Notes under the pieces: model-generated
Databases searched by the model: none
The model's input: the letters and a program-made list of their open reading frames with translations, nothing else
What the model was told of the DNA's origin: nothing
Shown: positions 52,376-61,261 of the stretch, piece by piece
How positions within the stretch are numbered: the first letter of the stretch is position 1
Layout: every line of letters begins with the position of its first letter
Program-made: the position numbers and the translations under genes
NCBI RefSeq assembly: GCF_002941025.1
Contig: NZ_PTJS01000001.1
Coordinates: 2,232,001-2,296,000, forward strand
Reading direction: 5' to 3'
Length of the DNA: 64,000 bases
From: Streptomyces sp. QL37
GTDB taxonomy: Bacteria > Actinomycetota > Actinomycetes > Streptomycetales > Streptomycetaceae

Positions 52376-53647
52376 TTACTTCCAGCCCTCGAGGAGCTTG
52401 CGGTAGGAGTCGCCGGTCGCCTTGGCGGCCTTCTCCGGCGTGGTCTGTCCGGTGAGGACCTTGGTGTACTCGACGTTCAGCGGGGCGAAGAGGCTGCCCG
52501 TCTCCGGGATCCAGGGACGCTCGACGGCGGTCTCGACGACCGGCTTGAAGAACTGGACGATCTCGCTGTCCACGGCCTCCTTCTTGGAGTACGCGGAGGT
52601 GCGGGTCGGCAGCAGGTTCAGCTCACCGGCGGTCTGCGCCTGGGACTCGACCGAGGTCATGTACTCGACGAACGCGTAGGAGGCCTCGATGTTCTTGGAG
52701 CCCGCGTAGACACCGAGGTTGTGGCCGCCCTGCGGGGCGCCCTGCGCGGCGGAGCCGGCCGGCACCGTGGAGATGCCGAGGTTCGCCTTGTCGGTGAACT
52801 CCTTGCCGGTCAGCGTGTCGGCCACGGCCCAGGGGCCGTTGATCATCATCGCGACGTCGCCGTTCTTGAACGCCGACATCATGTTCTCCCAGCCGTCCGT
52901 GGCGTCGGTCTTGGCCGCCCCGGAGTCGACGAGGTCCTTCACGACGCCGAACGCCTTGGTGCCCTCGGCGTTGTCCACGGTGACGGTCTTCGAGTCGGCG
53001 TCGACCAGGTCGCCGCCCTCGCCGTAGAGGAAGGAGAGGAAGTAGTACGAGTCGTCGCCGCGCAGGTAGAGACCGGTCTTGCCGGTCTTGTCCTTGATCT
53101 TCTTGGCGATGCTCTTCAGGTCGGCGATCTTCGCGGGCGGCTCGACACCGGCGTCCTCGAACATCTTCTTGTTGTAGAAGATGCCCATGGAGTCGATCAC
53201 CTGCGGGACGGCGTACGTCTTGCCCTTGTACTTGGTCGACGCGGCGGCCTGCTTGAGGAAGTCGCCCTCGTCCTTCAGCGCCGCGGTGCCGTCCAGCGGG
53301 GCAAGGTAGCCGAGGTCGGCGAACTCGGGGGTCCAGGCGACCTCGGAGCGGATGACGTCGGGGGCGCCGGAACCGGCCTGGGCCGCGTTCTTGAACTTGT
53401 TCTGCGCCTCGCCGAAGGGGACGTTGACGTACTTGACGTCGACCTTCGGGTGCTTCTTCTCGAAGCCTTCGGCGATCTTCTTGAAGACCTTGTCCTCGCT
53501 GCCGACGTTCGAGGTGTCCCACCACGTCACCGTGCCGGAGAGCTCGCCCGAGCTCTTGCTGCCGCCGGACTCGTCGTCGCTTCCGCAAGCGGTCGCCGCG
53601 AGCGCCAGGGTCGCGACCAGGGCGGTGGCCGTTATGCCACGTCGCAT
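52376..53647 (-). CDS. malE: Maltose/maltodextrin-binding lipoprotein MalE
   Basis: A 423-residue extracellular binding protein anchored by lipid: signal MRRGITATALVATLALAAT, lipobox ATACGS (Cys near residue 21). The mature part is a family 1 solute-binding protein: GTVTWWDTSNVGSEDKVFKK, PDVIRSEVAWTPEFADLGYL, YAVPQVIDSMGIFYNKKMFE and MMINGPWAVADTL. It is the first gene of the operon, directly downstream of the divergent control region with MalR-like palindromes. Confidence 0.95.
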   Translation of the reverse strand: MRRGITATALVATLALAATACGSDDESGGSKSSGELSGTVTWWDTSNVGSEDKVFKKIAEGFEKKHPKVDVKYVNVPFGEAQNKFKNAAQAGSGAPDVIRSEVAWTPEFADLGYLAPLDGTAALKDEGDFLKQAAASTKYKGKTYAVPQVIDSMGIFYNKKMFEDAGVEPPAKIADLKSIAKKIKDKTGKTGLYLRGDDSYYFLSFLYGEGGDLVDADSKTVTVDNAEGTKAFGVVKDLVDSGAAKTDATDGWENMMSAFKNGDVAMMINGPWAVADTLTGKEFTDKANLGISTVPAGSAAQGAPQGGHNLGVYAGSKNIEASYAFVEYMTSVESQAQTAGELNLLPTRTSAYSKKEAVDSEIVQFFKPVVETAVERPWIPETGSLFAPLNVEYTKVLTGQTTPEKAAKATGDSYRKLLEGWK

Positions 53648-53731
53648 CTGAACTCCTTCAACTGCCGTACCGCTCCGTCGCGGCGCCGGGTCGACGTGAA
53701 CGTAACAAGGATGAAAGACGACCGAAAGACT

Positions 53732-53750
53732 TTGCGGAAGATTTCTGCAA
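53732..53750. promoter_or_regulatory. MalR-like operator at malE
   Basis: TTGCGGAA (53732-53739) and TTCTGCAA (53743-53750) form a 19-bp palindrome with one mismatch, 85 bp upstream of the malE ATG. A shorter GCAA-GG-TTGC lies at 53780-53789. Confidence 0.6.
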
Positions 53751-53891
53751 GCACTGCTGATCGTTACATTGGCGTGTCCGCAAGGTTGCCGTCAAGCCTC
53801 TTGACGAGAGCCCCTCCACCCTCCCCACGCCTGGCCAGGCCCGTTGCGGCGGCTGTACGACGATCCGACCGGAGCGGCCGGAAATGCGCCC

Positions 53892-53913
53892 GCAAGCCCT
53901 TGCAAGATGTTGC
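53892..53913. promoter_or_regulatory. Overlapping double MalR-like operator at malR
   Basis: GCAA-N4-TTGC occurs at 53892-53903 and again at 53902-53913, offset by 10 bp (one DNA turn) and sharing CTTGCAAG (53899-53906). It lies about 100 bp upstream of the malR ATG and may serve autoregulation. Confidence 0.6.
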
Positions 53914-53994
53914 CGCGGGAAGGGCTCCGACCGCTGACCGCCGGGGCGGATGGCCCGAATCCCGTGCATGGTGGGCAATCCGACACGCGCCCGG

Positions 53995-54000
53995 TACAGT
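53995..54000 (+). promoter_or_regulatory. -10 element of malR (leaderless transcript)
   Basis: TACAGT at 53995-54000 lies 8 bp before the malR ATG, and no Shine-Dalgarno sequence is present. A transcript starting at or next to the ATG is expected. Confidence 0.45.
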
Positions 54001-54008
54001 CCAGTGCC

Positions 54009-55052
54009 ATGACCGCACGGCTTGCCGATATCGCAACTCAGGCGGGGGTCAGCGAAGCTACGGTCAGCCGCGTCCTGAACGGCAAGCCCGGTGTTGCAGC
54101 GGCCACCCGTGAATCCGTCCTCGCGGCGCTCGACGTCCTCGGGTACGAACGCCCCGTCCGGCTGCGCCGGCGCAGCGCCGGTCTCGTCGGGCTGATCACG
54201 CCCGAGCTGGAGAACCCGATCTTCCCCGCGCTGGCCCAGGTCATCGGCCAGGCGCTCACCAGGCAGGGCTACACGCCGGTGCTGGCGACGCAGACGCCGG
54301 GCGGCTCCACCGAGGACGAGCTCACCGAGATGCTGGTCGACCGCGGCGTCTCCGGGATCATCTTCGTCTCCGGGCTGCACGCCGACACCTCCGCCGACAT
54401 GCAGCGTTACGAGCAACTGCGCGCGCAGGGCGTCCCCTTCGTGCTGGTCAACGGCTTCTCCCCGAAGGTGCAGGCCCCGTTCATCTCCCCCGACGACCGG
54501 GCTGCGATGCGGCTGGCGGTGACGCACCTGGTGGCGCTGGGGCATCAGCGCATCGGTCTGGCGGTCGGGCCCAAGCGCTTCGTGCCAGTGCTCCGCAAGA
54601 TAGAGGGATTCCACGCCACGATGCAGGAGCAGCTGGACCTCACGGCCGATGCCGTGGAGGAACTGATCCAGCACTCCCTGTACACGCTGGAGGGCGGCCA
54701 GGCGGCCGCGTCCGCGCTGATGGAACGCGGCTGCACCGCGGTGGTGTGCGCGAGCGACATGATGGCGCTCGGCGCGATCCGGGCGGCCCGCCGGCTGTCG
54801 ATGGAGGTGCCGCGTGACCTCTCGGTGGTCGGCTACGACGACTCGCCCCTCATAGCGTTCACCGACCCGCCGCTGACCACGATCCGGCAGCCGGTGACGG
54901 CGATGGGCCAGGCCGCGGTCCGCACCCTGCTGGAGGAGATCGGCGGCACGCCCGCACCGCACAGCGAGTTCGTGTTCATGCCCGAACTGGTCGTACGCGG
55001 ATCGACCGCCTCGGGCCCGGGCCCCTCCTCGGCCCCCCGCGCGCCTCGGTAA
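54009..55052 (+). CDS. malR: LacI-family maltose operon regulator MalR
   Basis: A 347-residue repressor: RLADIATQAGVSEATVSRVL, then NGKPGVAAATRESVLAALDV (HTH and hinge), and effector domain GLITPELENPIFPALAQVIG with DPPLTTIRQPVTAMGQAAVR. In S. coelicolor MalR represses malEFG until maltose is present. Placement divergent to malE with palindromic operators supports the same role here. The longer open frame upstream (to 53844) is not protein-like. It has a close paralogue at 47645. Confidence 0.94.
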   Translation: MTARLADIATQAGVSEATVSRVLNGKPGVAAATRESVLAALDVLGYERPVRLRRRSAGLVGLITPELENPIFPALAQVIGQALTRQGYTPVLATQTPGGSTEDELTEMLVDRGVSGIIFVSGLHADTSADMQRYEQLRAQGVPFVLVNGFSPKVQAPFISPDDRAAMRLAVTHLVALGHQRIGLAVGPKRFVPVLRKIEGFHATMQEQLDLTADAVEELIQHSLYTLEGGQAAASALMERGCTAVVCASDMMALGAIRAARRLSMEVPRDLSVVGYDDSPLIAFTDPPLTTIRQPVTAMGQAAVRTLLEEIGGTPAPHSEFVFMPELVVRGSTASGPGPSSAPRAPR

Positions 55053-55128
55053 AGTACTGGATGTGCGGCCGGAACCCGACCGGAGGATCATCGGGCAGAG
55101 GGGGACGTATCTGGCAGACTCTGCGCCT

Positions 55129-56124
55129 ATGGGTGAATCGCACGTGACCACACAGGAAGACCGCACGGCGGCCACCCCGTCACCCGTCGCGGACGGAACG
55201 ACGCCGTCCGGTTCGACGAGAGCGGTCACCCCCTCACGTACGCGGCGCCCTCGTCCCTCCCTCCGTTCGCTGCGCGCGCCGCGCCGCCCGCGGCTATGGT
55301 TCGAGATCCTGCTGATCGCGGTCAGTTACTGGCTCTACTCACTGGTGCGCAACGCCGTACCGGAGCAGAAGGCCGCGGCCCTGCGGAACGCCGACTGGAT
55401 CTGGTCGCTGGAGCACACCGTCGGGCTCGCCTTCGAGGAGACGGTCAACCAGGCCGTCAATTCGGTGACATGGCTGATCGTGTCGATGAACTACTACTAC
55501 GCGACCCTGCACTTCGTCGTGACCATCGGTGTGCTCATCTGGCTCTTCCGCCGCCACCCGGGCCGCTACGCCGCCACCCGTCTGATCCTCTTCGCCACCA
55601 CGGCGGTGGCCCTGCTCGGCTATTACGTCTTCCCGCTGGCACCGCCCCGACTGATGACCGGCGGCGGCTTCATCGACACGGTGATGCTGCACCAGACGTG
55701 GGGCTCGATGGCCTCGGGCAACTTCAAGCACATGTCCAACCAGTACGCGGCGATGCCGTCCATGCACATCGGCTGGTCCCTGTGGTGCGGTCTGACCGTC
55801 CTCGTCCTGGCGAAGGCCCCCTGGGCGCGCATCCTGGGCGCCCTGTACCCCGTGGCCACGCTGGTCGTGATCGTGGCGACGGCGAACCACTTCTGGCTGG
55901 ACGCGGTGGGCGGGATGGCCTGCCTGGCGTTCGGCATCGCCCTCTCCTACGCCTGGTACGGCTCGCTGCCGCACCGGCTGCCCAAGCGGGTGGGGCGGCG
56001 CCCCTCCGCGAGCCGTCTGCGCGCCCTGCGGAGGCCGCCGTCCCGGGCGCCCGAGCTGAAGCCCGGGGCCGGCACGGCACCCGCCGGGCCGGAGGCGAGG
56101 GCGTCGAGCCCGGCCGGCGACTGA
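55129..56124 (+). CDS. PAP2-family membrane phosphatase/phosphotransferase (inositol phosphorylceramide synthase-like)
   Basis: A 331-residue protein. A long Thr/Pro/Arg-rich cytosolic lead (residues 1-60) is followed by about six membrane helices. The PAP2-type active-site pieces are PSMHIGWSLWCG and ATANHFWLDAVGG (H and H-x3-D), with PLAPPRLM in the preceding loop. This subset is annotated as inositol phosphotransferase-like; lipid phosphate chemistry at the membrane is likely but the substrate is unknown. ATG 55129 has no clear ribosome binding site. A Pro/Arg/Ala-rich tail follows the last helix. Confidence 0.88.
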   Translation: MGESHVTTQEDRTAATPSPVADGTTPSGSTRAVTPSRTRRPRPSLRSLRAPRRPRLWFEILLIAVSYWLYSLVRNAVPEQKAAALRNADWIWSLEHTVGLAFEETVNQAVNSVTWLIVSMNYYYATLHFVVTIGVLIWLFRRHPGRYAATRLILFATTAVALLGYYVFPLAPPRLMTGGGFIDTVMLHQTWGSMASGNFKHMSNQYAAMPSMHIGWSLWCGLTVLVLAKAPWARILGALYPVATLVVIVATANHFWLDAVGGMACLAFGIALSYAWYGSLPHRLPKRVGRRPSASRLRALRRPPSRAPELKPGAGTAPAGPEARASSPAGD

Positions 56125-56153
56125 GGCGATGTGCCGGCCGCCGTGATGTGAGG

Positions 56154-56257
56154 TGAGCGTCCCGGGCTCACCCCGCAGTTGAGCGTCCCGGGCTCACCCC
56201 GCAGCTGAGCGTCCCGGGCTCACCCCACGGCTGAGCGCCCCGGGCTCAGCTTTCCGG
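56154..56257. repeat. Tandem 26-bp repeats (three full, one degenerate)
   Basis: Units start at 56154, 56180, 56206 and 56232. Each holds TGAGCGTCCCGGGCTCA, in which TGAGC pairs with GCTCA around a CCCGGG core. They lie between the convergent PAP2 and glnE genes and may act as serial hairpin terminators. Confidence 0.85.
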
Positions 56258-56266
56258 TTTCCGGGG

Positions 56267-59266
56267 TCACCCCCCGGCGGCTCCGTAGAAGCGCTCCTCC
56301 ACGACGGCCCGGGCCCGCCGGGTGATCCGCCGGTAGTCCTCCAGCATGTCCCCCACGTGCCCCGGCTCGTAGCCGAGGTACCGGCCCACCGCCGTCAGCT
56401 CACGCGGGTTCGAGGGGAACGTGTCGCCCGGCCGCCCCCGCACCAGCATCACCGCGTTGCGCACCCGCGAGGCCAGCACCCACGCCTCGTCCAGCGTCCG
56501 GGCCTCCTCCGCCGGGATCAGCTCCGCCGCGCACGCCGCCGCCAGTGCCTCCCGCGTACGCGGGGTCCGCAGCCCGGGTTCCGACCAGCCGTGCTGCATC
56601 TGGATCAGCTGGACCGTCCACTCGACGTCGCTCAGGCCGCCGCGCCCCAGCTTGGTGTGCAGCGTCGGGTCGGCACCGCGCGGCATGCGTTCGGACTCCA
56701 TCCGCGCCTTGAGGCGCCGGATCTCCCGGACCGCGTCGTCCCCCAGCCCCTCCATCGGGTACCGCAGGGGGTCTATGAGGTCGACGAAGGCACGGCCCAG
56801 TTCCTCGTCCCCGGCCACCGGGTCGGCGCGCAGCAGCGCCTGGCTCTCCCAGACCAGCGACCAGCGCCGGTAGTAGGCCTCGTACGACTTCAGGGTGCGG
56901 GCCAGGGGCCCGGTCTTGCCTTCCGGCCGGAGATCGACGTCGATGAGAAGCGGCGGGTCGGCGGTCGGCAGCTCCAGCAGCCTGCGCATCTCCGTGACGA
57001 CGGCGTTCGCGGCCCGGGCCGCCTCCTCGTCGCTGACGCCCTCCCGGGGTTCGTGCACGAAGAGGACGTCGGCGTCCGAGCCGTAGCCCAGCTCGTGCCC
57101 GCCGAAGCGGCCCATGCCGATGACGGCGAACCGGGTCGGCAGGGTGTCGCCCCACTTGTCACGGACGGCGGCGCGCAGCGCACCGGACAGCGTGGCGGCG
57201 TTGAGGTCGGTGACCGCGGAGCCGACCCGGTCGACGAGGGCGCCCGGGTCGGGTTCGGCCGGGTTGTCCTCGGTGCCGTAGGAGCCGATGATGTCGGCCG
57301 CCGTCGTACGGAACAGCTCCCGGCGCCGCACCCCGCGCGCCACCGCGACGGCCGCTTCGGCCCCGGGTGCCCGGCCCACCGCGGCCAGCACCTCCTGTTC
57401 CAGGTGGTCCCGGCTGCGCGGCCTCAGCCCTTCGGGGTCGCCGAGGATGGCGACGGCCTCGGGGGCCCGCATCAGCAGGTCGGGGGCGAGGCGGCCGGCG
57501 GAGAGGACCCGCGCGAGGTTCTCGGCCGCGGCGCCCTCGTCGCGCAGCAGCCGCAGATACCAGGGGGTCTTGCCGAGGGCGTCGGACACCTGGCGGAAGC
57601 CGAGGAGCCCGGCGTCCGGGTCGGCGGAGTCCGCGAACCAGCCGAGCAGCACCGGCAGCAGCGTGCGCTGGATCGCGGCCTTGCGGGAGACGCCCGACGA
57701 GAGGGCCTCCAGGTGCCGCAGGGCGGCGGCGGGATCGGCGTAACCGAGGGCCTCCAGACGGACCACGGCGGCCTTGGCGCTGAGCCTGCTCTCGCCGGGG
57801 GCGAGCTGGGCGACGGCGTCCAGGAGCGGCCGGTAGAAGAGCTTCTCGTGCAGCCGGCGGACGACGGAGGCGTGCCGCCGCCACGCCCGGTTGAGCTCGG
57901 CGACCGGGTCCGTACGCAGTCCCAGGGAGCGCCCGAGCCTGCGCAGGTCGGCGTCTTCCTCGGGGACCAGGTGGGTGCGGCGCAGCCGGTAGAGCTGGAT
58001 GCGGTGCTCCATGGACCGCAGGAAGCGGTAGGCCTCGTCCAGCTGCGCGGCGTCGGCGCGCCCGACGTACCCGCCGTCGGCGAGGGCCCGCAGGGCCTCC
58101 AGCGTGGAGCCGGCGTGCAGGGTGCTGTCGCTGCGGCCGTGGACGAGCTGGAGCAGCTGGACGGCGAATTCGACGTCCCGGAGCCCGCCGGGGCCGAGTT
58201 TGAGCTCCCGGTCGACGCGGTCGACGGGGATGTTGTCGATGACGCGGCGGCGCATCTTCTGTACGTCGCCGACGAAGTTCTCCCGGTCGGCGGCCTGCCA
58301 CACCAGCGGGGACACGGCCTCGACGTAGGCCGCGCCGAGTTCGGGGTCCCCCGCGACCGGCCGGGCCTTGAGCAGGGCCTGGAACTCCCAGGTCTTGGCC
58401 CAGCGCTGGTAGTACGCGAGGTGCGAGGTCAGGGTGCGCACCAGGGGCCCGTTGCGGCCCTCGGGGCGGAGATTGGCGTCGACGGGCCAGATCGTGCCTT
58501 CGACCGTGGTGTCGGAGCAGATCCGCATCAGGTGGGCGGCGAGCCGGGTGGCGGCCTGCATGGCGCCGCTCTCCTCCGCGCCGTCGACGGGCTCGGCGAC
58601 GAAGATGACGTCGACGTCGGACACGTAGTTCAGCTCGTGTCCGCCGCATTTGCCCATCGCGATGACGGCGAGCCGGCACTGCGCGGCGTCGGAGGGCGCG
58701 GCGGCGCGGGCGATGTCGAGCGCGGCCCGCAGGGTGGCCGTCGCCAGGTCGGCGAGCTCCGCCGCGACCTCGGCGACATCCGTCGTCCCGCACACGTCGC
58801 GCGCCGCGACGGACAGGAGGGATCTGCGGTAGGCGACCCGCAGGGAGTCCGGGTCGACGGCGTCGCCGAGCATCTGCTCGAACTCGGGGACCCCGGGGTG
58901 CAGGTCGGTGGCCTCGTAGGTGACCAGCACCTGCCAGTCGCGCGGGTGCCGCGCCAGGTGGTCCCCGAGCGCCTCGGAGGCGCCGAGGGCGCCGAGGAGC
59001 CGGTCCCGCAGCGGCTTGGCCGTGACGAGCGTGTCCAGCAGGATCTGCCGTTCGTCGGCCTCCTCGGCCTCGACGAGCCGTACGAGGCCGTGGAGGGCCA
59101 GATCGGGGTCCGCTGTCGCGCCGAGCGCCTCGAAGAGGACGGGATCGGCCCGTACGGACGAGAGCTCGGGCAGGTCCAGCAGCCGTTCGGCGGCGGACGG
59201 ATCGGTGAAACCGTGCCGCAGCAGTCGGGTGAACGTACTGCTCCTGCGTCCCGGCACCGTCGTCAT
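56267..59266 (-). CDS. glnE: Glutamine synthetase adenylyltransferase GlnE
   Basis: A 999-residue bifunctional enzyme that adds and removes AMP at Tyr397 of GlnA. Both nucleotidyltransferase domains are intact: GGHELNYVSDVDVIFV (D217, D219) and GGHELGYGSDADVLFVHE (D731, D733), with DANLRPEGRNGPL and DVDLRPEGKTGPL after each. A central helical PII-interaction region separates them. The ATG 59266 has AGGAG upstream. It is divergent from an FMN-binding protein gene. GlnII in the same window lacks the target loop. Confidence 0.97.
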   Translation of the reverse strand: MTTVPGRRSSTFTRLLRHGFTDPSAAERLLDLPELSSVRADPVLFEALGATADPDLALHGLVRLVEAEEADERQILLDTLVTAKPLRDRLLGALGASEALGDHLARHPRDWQVLVTYEATDLHPGVPEFEQMLGDAVDPDSLRVAYRRSLLSVAARDVCGTTDVAEVAAELADLATATLRAALDIARAAAPSDAAQCRLAVIAMGKCGGHELNYVSDVDVIFVAEPVDGAEESGAMQAATRLAAHLMRICSDTTVEGTIWPVDANLRPEGRNGPLVRTLTSHLAYYQRWAKTWEFQALLKARPVAGDPELGAAYVEAVSPLVWQAADRENFVGDVQKMRRRVIDNIPVDRVDRELKLGPGGLRDVEFAVQLLQLVHGRSDSTLHAGSTLEALRALADGGYVGRADAAQLDEAYRFLRSMEHRIQLYRLRRTHLVPEEDADLRRLGRSLGLRTDPVAELNRAWRRHASVVRRLHEKLFYRPLLDAVAQLAPGESRLSAKAAVVRLEALGYADPAAALRHLEALSSGVSRKAAIQRTLLPVLLGWFADSADPDAGLLGFRQVSDALGKTPWYLRLLRDEGAAAENLARVLSAGRLAPDLLMRAPEAVAILGDPEGLRPRSRDHLEQEVLAAVGRAPGAEAAVAVARGVRRRELFRTTAADIIGSYGTEDNPAEPDPGALVDRVGSAVTDLNAATLSGALRAAVRDKWGDTLPTRFAVIGMGRFGGHELGYGSDADVLFVHEPREGVSDEEAARAANAVVTEMRRLLELPTADPPLLIDVDLRPEGKTGPLARTLKSYEAYYRRWSLVWESQALLRADPVAGDEELGRAFVDLIDPLRYPMEGLGDDAVREIRRLKARMESERMPRGADPTLHTKLGRGGLSDVEWTVQLIQMQHGWSEPGLRTPRTREALAAACAAELIPAEEARTLDEAWVLASRVRNAVMLVRGRPGDTFPSNPRELTAVGRYLGYEPGHVGDMLEDYRRITRRARAVVEERFYGAAGG

Positions 59267-59414
59267 GCTGTGTCTCCTGCCGCCGATCCCACATGTCCGC
59301 CCTTCGAGCCTAGCCCCGCACCGATGATTCCGGAGCGCGGGCGGAGTCCGCACCACAGAGGCACGATCGACGAAAAGACCACGCACACCGCCATATCGCT
59401 TCTGGAGATCCGAA

Positions 59415-59939
59415 ATGCCGGAGAAGGACGCCACCGCCCCCGAAACCGCCCTGGACCCGCACTACAGCAGTGAGGGCGCCACCGCCCGCCCCTGGGCGGA
59501 GGCCGTCGCGCTGCTGGAGGGCGCCGAGCTGTACTGGCTCTCCACGGTCCGCCCGGACGGCCGCCCGCACGTCACCCCGCTGATCGGCCTCTGGTCGGAC
59601 GGCGCGCTGCATTTCTGCACGGGCCCCTCGGAACGCAAGGCGCGCAATCTGGAAGGCAACCCGGAGGTCGCCCTGACCACCGGCGCGAACACGCTGAACG
59701 AGGGGTTCGACGTCGTGGTCGAGGGCCGGGCCGCCCGGGTGACGGACGAGCCGCGGCTCATCGCGCTGGCCGAGGCCTGGGAGGCGAAGTACGGCGCCGA
59801 CTGGCACTTCGGCGTCACGGACGGCATGTTCTCCAACGGCGCGGGCGGCCGTGCGGAGGTCTTCGCGGTGGCCCCCCGCACGGCCTTCGGCTTCGCCAAG
59901 GGCGACCCGTTCGGCCAGACGCGCTGGCGCTTCGCCTGA
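59415..59939 (+). CDS. Pyridoxamine 5'-phosphate oxidase-like FMN/F420-binding protein
   Basis: A 174-residue split-barrel flavoprotein. LYWLSTVRPDGRPHVTPLIG, LWSDGALHFCTGPSERKARN and LEGNPEVALTTG are the conserved cofactor-binding strands, and VVVEGRAARVTDEP the dimer strand. The family includes PNPOx and F420-dependent reductases; the small size and RPDGRPHV loop fit the general PNPOx-like group. The substrate cannot be assigned. ATG 59415 has GGAG 7 nt upstream. It converges with the PrmC-like gene 18 bp away. Confidence 0.85.
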   Translation: MPEKDATAPETALDPHYSSEGATARPWAEAVALLEGAELYWLSTVRPDGRPHVTPLIGLWSDGALHFCTGPSERKARNLEGNPEVALTTGANTLNEGFDVVVEGRAARVTDEPRLIALAEAWEAKYGADWHFGVTDGMFSNGAGGRAEVFAVAPRTAFGFAKGDPFGQTRWRFA

Positions 59940-59957
59940 GCCGCTCCCTCCGCCCCG

Positions 59958-60746
59958 CTACCGGGGCCGGGTCCCGATGACGACGGTGGCGTACAGCTCC
60001 TCGGAGACGACGACGCGCGCGACGAGTCCGCTGCTCCCCACCGTCTCCTCGGCCCGCGCCGCCTGCCGCTCGCTCGTCTCGACCAGCAGGCTGCCGCCCG
60101 GGGCCAGCCAGTCGGTCGCCCCGGCGACGACACGCCGCATCACGTCGAGCCCGTCGCCGCCTCCGTCGAGCGCGACACGCGGCTCGTGGATCCGCGCCTC
60201 GGCGGGCAGCAGCTCGACGTCGTCGGTCGGTACGTACGGCACGTTGGCGAGCAGGACGTCGACCCGTCCGCGCAGCGACCGGGGCAGGGGCTCGAAGAGG
60301 TCGCCCTCGTGGACGGTCCCGTGTGCGCCCACGTTGCGGCGGGCACAGCTCACGGCGGCGGGTTCGACGTCGGCCGCGTGCAGTTCGACCTCGCGCAGCG
60401 ACGCCGCGAGCGCCTTGCCGAGCGCCCCGGTACCGCAGCAGAGGTCGACGACGACCGCCCCGTCGGGCGCGAGTGCGGCGGCCTGCCGGACGAGGAACTC
60501 CGTGCGTCTGCGGGGCACGAAGACCCCGGGGTCCACGGCGATCCGCATGCCGCAGAACTCGGCCCAGCCGAGCACGTGTTCAAGGGGCAGACCGGCTACG
60601 CGGCGTTCCAGCATGGTCGCGAGTTCGGCGGGGCCGGTCGCCGTGGAGAGGAGGAGTTCCGCCTCGTCCTCGGCGAAGACACAGCCCGCGGCGCGGAGCG
60701 TGGTGACAAGCGTGGGGAGGGTGGGCGACGGAGCGAATTCCTGCAT
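59958..60746 (-). CDS. PrmC/HemK-like protein glutamine N5-methyltransferase
   Basis: A 262-residue SAM enzyme. The N-terminal helical domain includes LEHVLGWAEFCGMRIAVDPG then VFVPRRRTEFLV. Motif I is VVDLCCGTGALG; motif IV reads LLANVPYVP. In PrmC this is NPPY; the first Pro is Val here. GALPRSLRGRVDVLLANVPY is followed by LLVETSERQA. True PrmC methylates release factor Gln in GGQ, but this divergent paralogue may act on other substrates. ATG 60746; start supported by the helical domain. Confidence 0.85.
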   Translation of the reverse strand: MQEFAPSPTLPTLVTTLRAAGCVFAEDEAELLLSTATGPAELATMLERRVAGLPLEHVLGWAEFCGMRIAVDPGVFVPRRRTEFLVRQAAALAPDGAVVVDLCCGTGALGKALAASLREVELHAADVEPAAVSCARRNVGAHGTVHEGDLFEPLPRSLRGRVDVLLANVPYVPTDDVELLPAEARIHEPRVALDGGGDGLDVMRRVVAGATDWLAPGGSLLVETSERQAARAEETVGSSGLVARVVVSEELYATVVIGTRPR

Positions 60747-60894
60747 GGTGCGGAGCCTTCCGGGATGACCGATGGGCGCTCCGCGATCGCTCAGGCCGGG
60801 TCGGCCACGCGACGGCGAGGGGTGAGCGCCCAGCCTGCTGAAGCGGTAATGGGTCTCACCTCCTGGGTCGGTCCCGTTCTCGGGAGAGGTCACA

Positions 60895-61261
60895 CTACCG
60901 GAAAGGGGCCGAGTGACTCACCGTCTGCCGTTCCTTCCGGGATCCGGTGAGGGCCGCCAAGGCACCGGGGCGTTCGAGCACGCAGGAGCCGGGCAGCGGG
61001 TGGTGGAGCTCGCCAGGCGGCTGGTGAGAGTCGATCAGGGCGCTTGAGGCCTCCGGGAGTTCGGGGAGATCCAGGCGAGGGGCTGCTCGTCGAAGCGCCC
61101 CTCGTCGCGCCCGGGGACGGTGGAGCCACACATCAGGATCGCGACGCCCCCGATGTGGTGCACCCGGTTGACCGGCCCGGCGTCGGGCGACTCCCCCGGC
61201 AGGGCCTCCCGGTACGCGGGACGGACGTCATGGTTCCCGGGGCACGGAAGGACCGGGAAGG
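60895..61261 (-). pseudogene. Frameshifted remnant of a CpdA-like metallophosphoesterase
   Basis: Reading the minus strand from 61261, one frame gives VLPCPGNHDVRPAYREALPG, SPDAGPVNRVHHIGGVAILM, GSTVPGRDEGRFDEQPLAWI and then stops. After a shift near 61060 the next frame continues EASSALIDSHQPPGELHHPL, VLERPGALAALTG. These are consecutive blocks of the 3',5'-cyclic-AMP phosphodiesterase family (GNHD metal site, then FHHPP-like site). The N-terminal third with the first DxH site and the end are absent. The 5' part is overwritten by the end of the repeat protein gene. Confidence 0.75.

Noticed and set aside
55063..55128. Upstream start for the PAP2 protein
   Set aside because: The extra 22 residues are Arg-rich without family character, and the ATG at 55129 begins the conserved lead.
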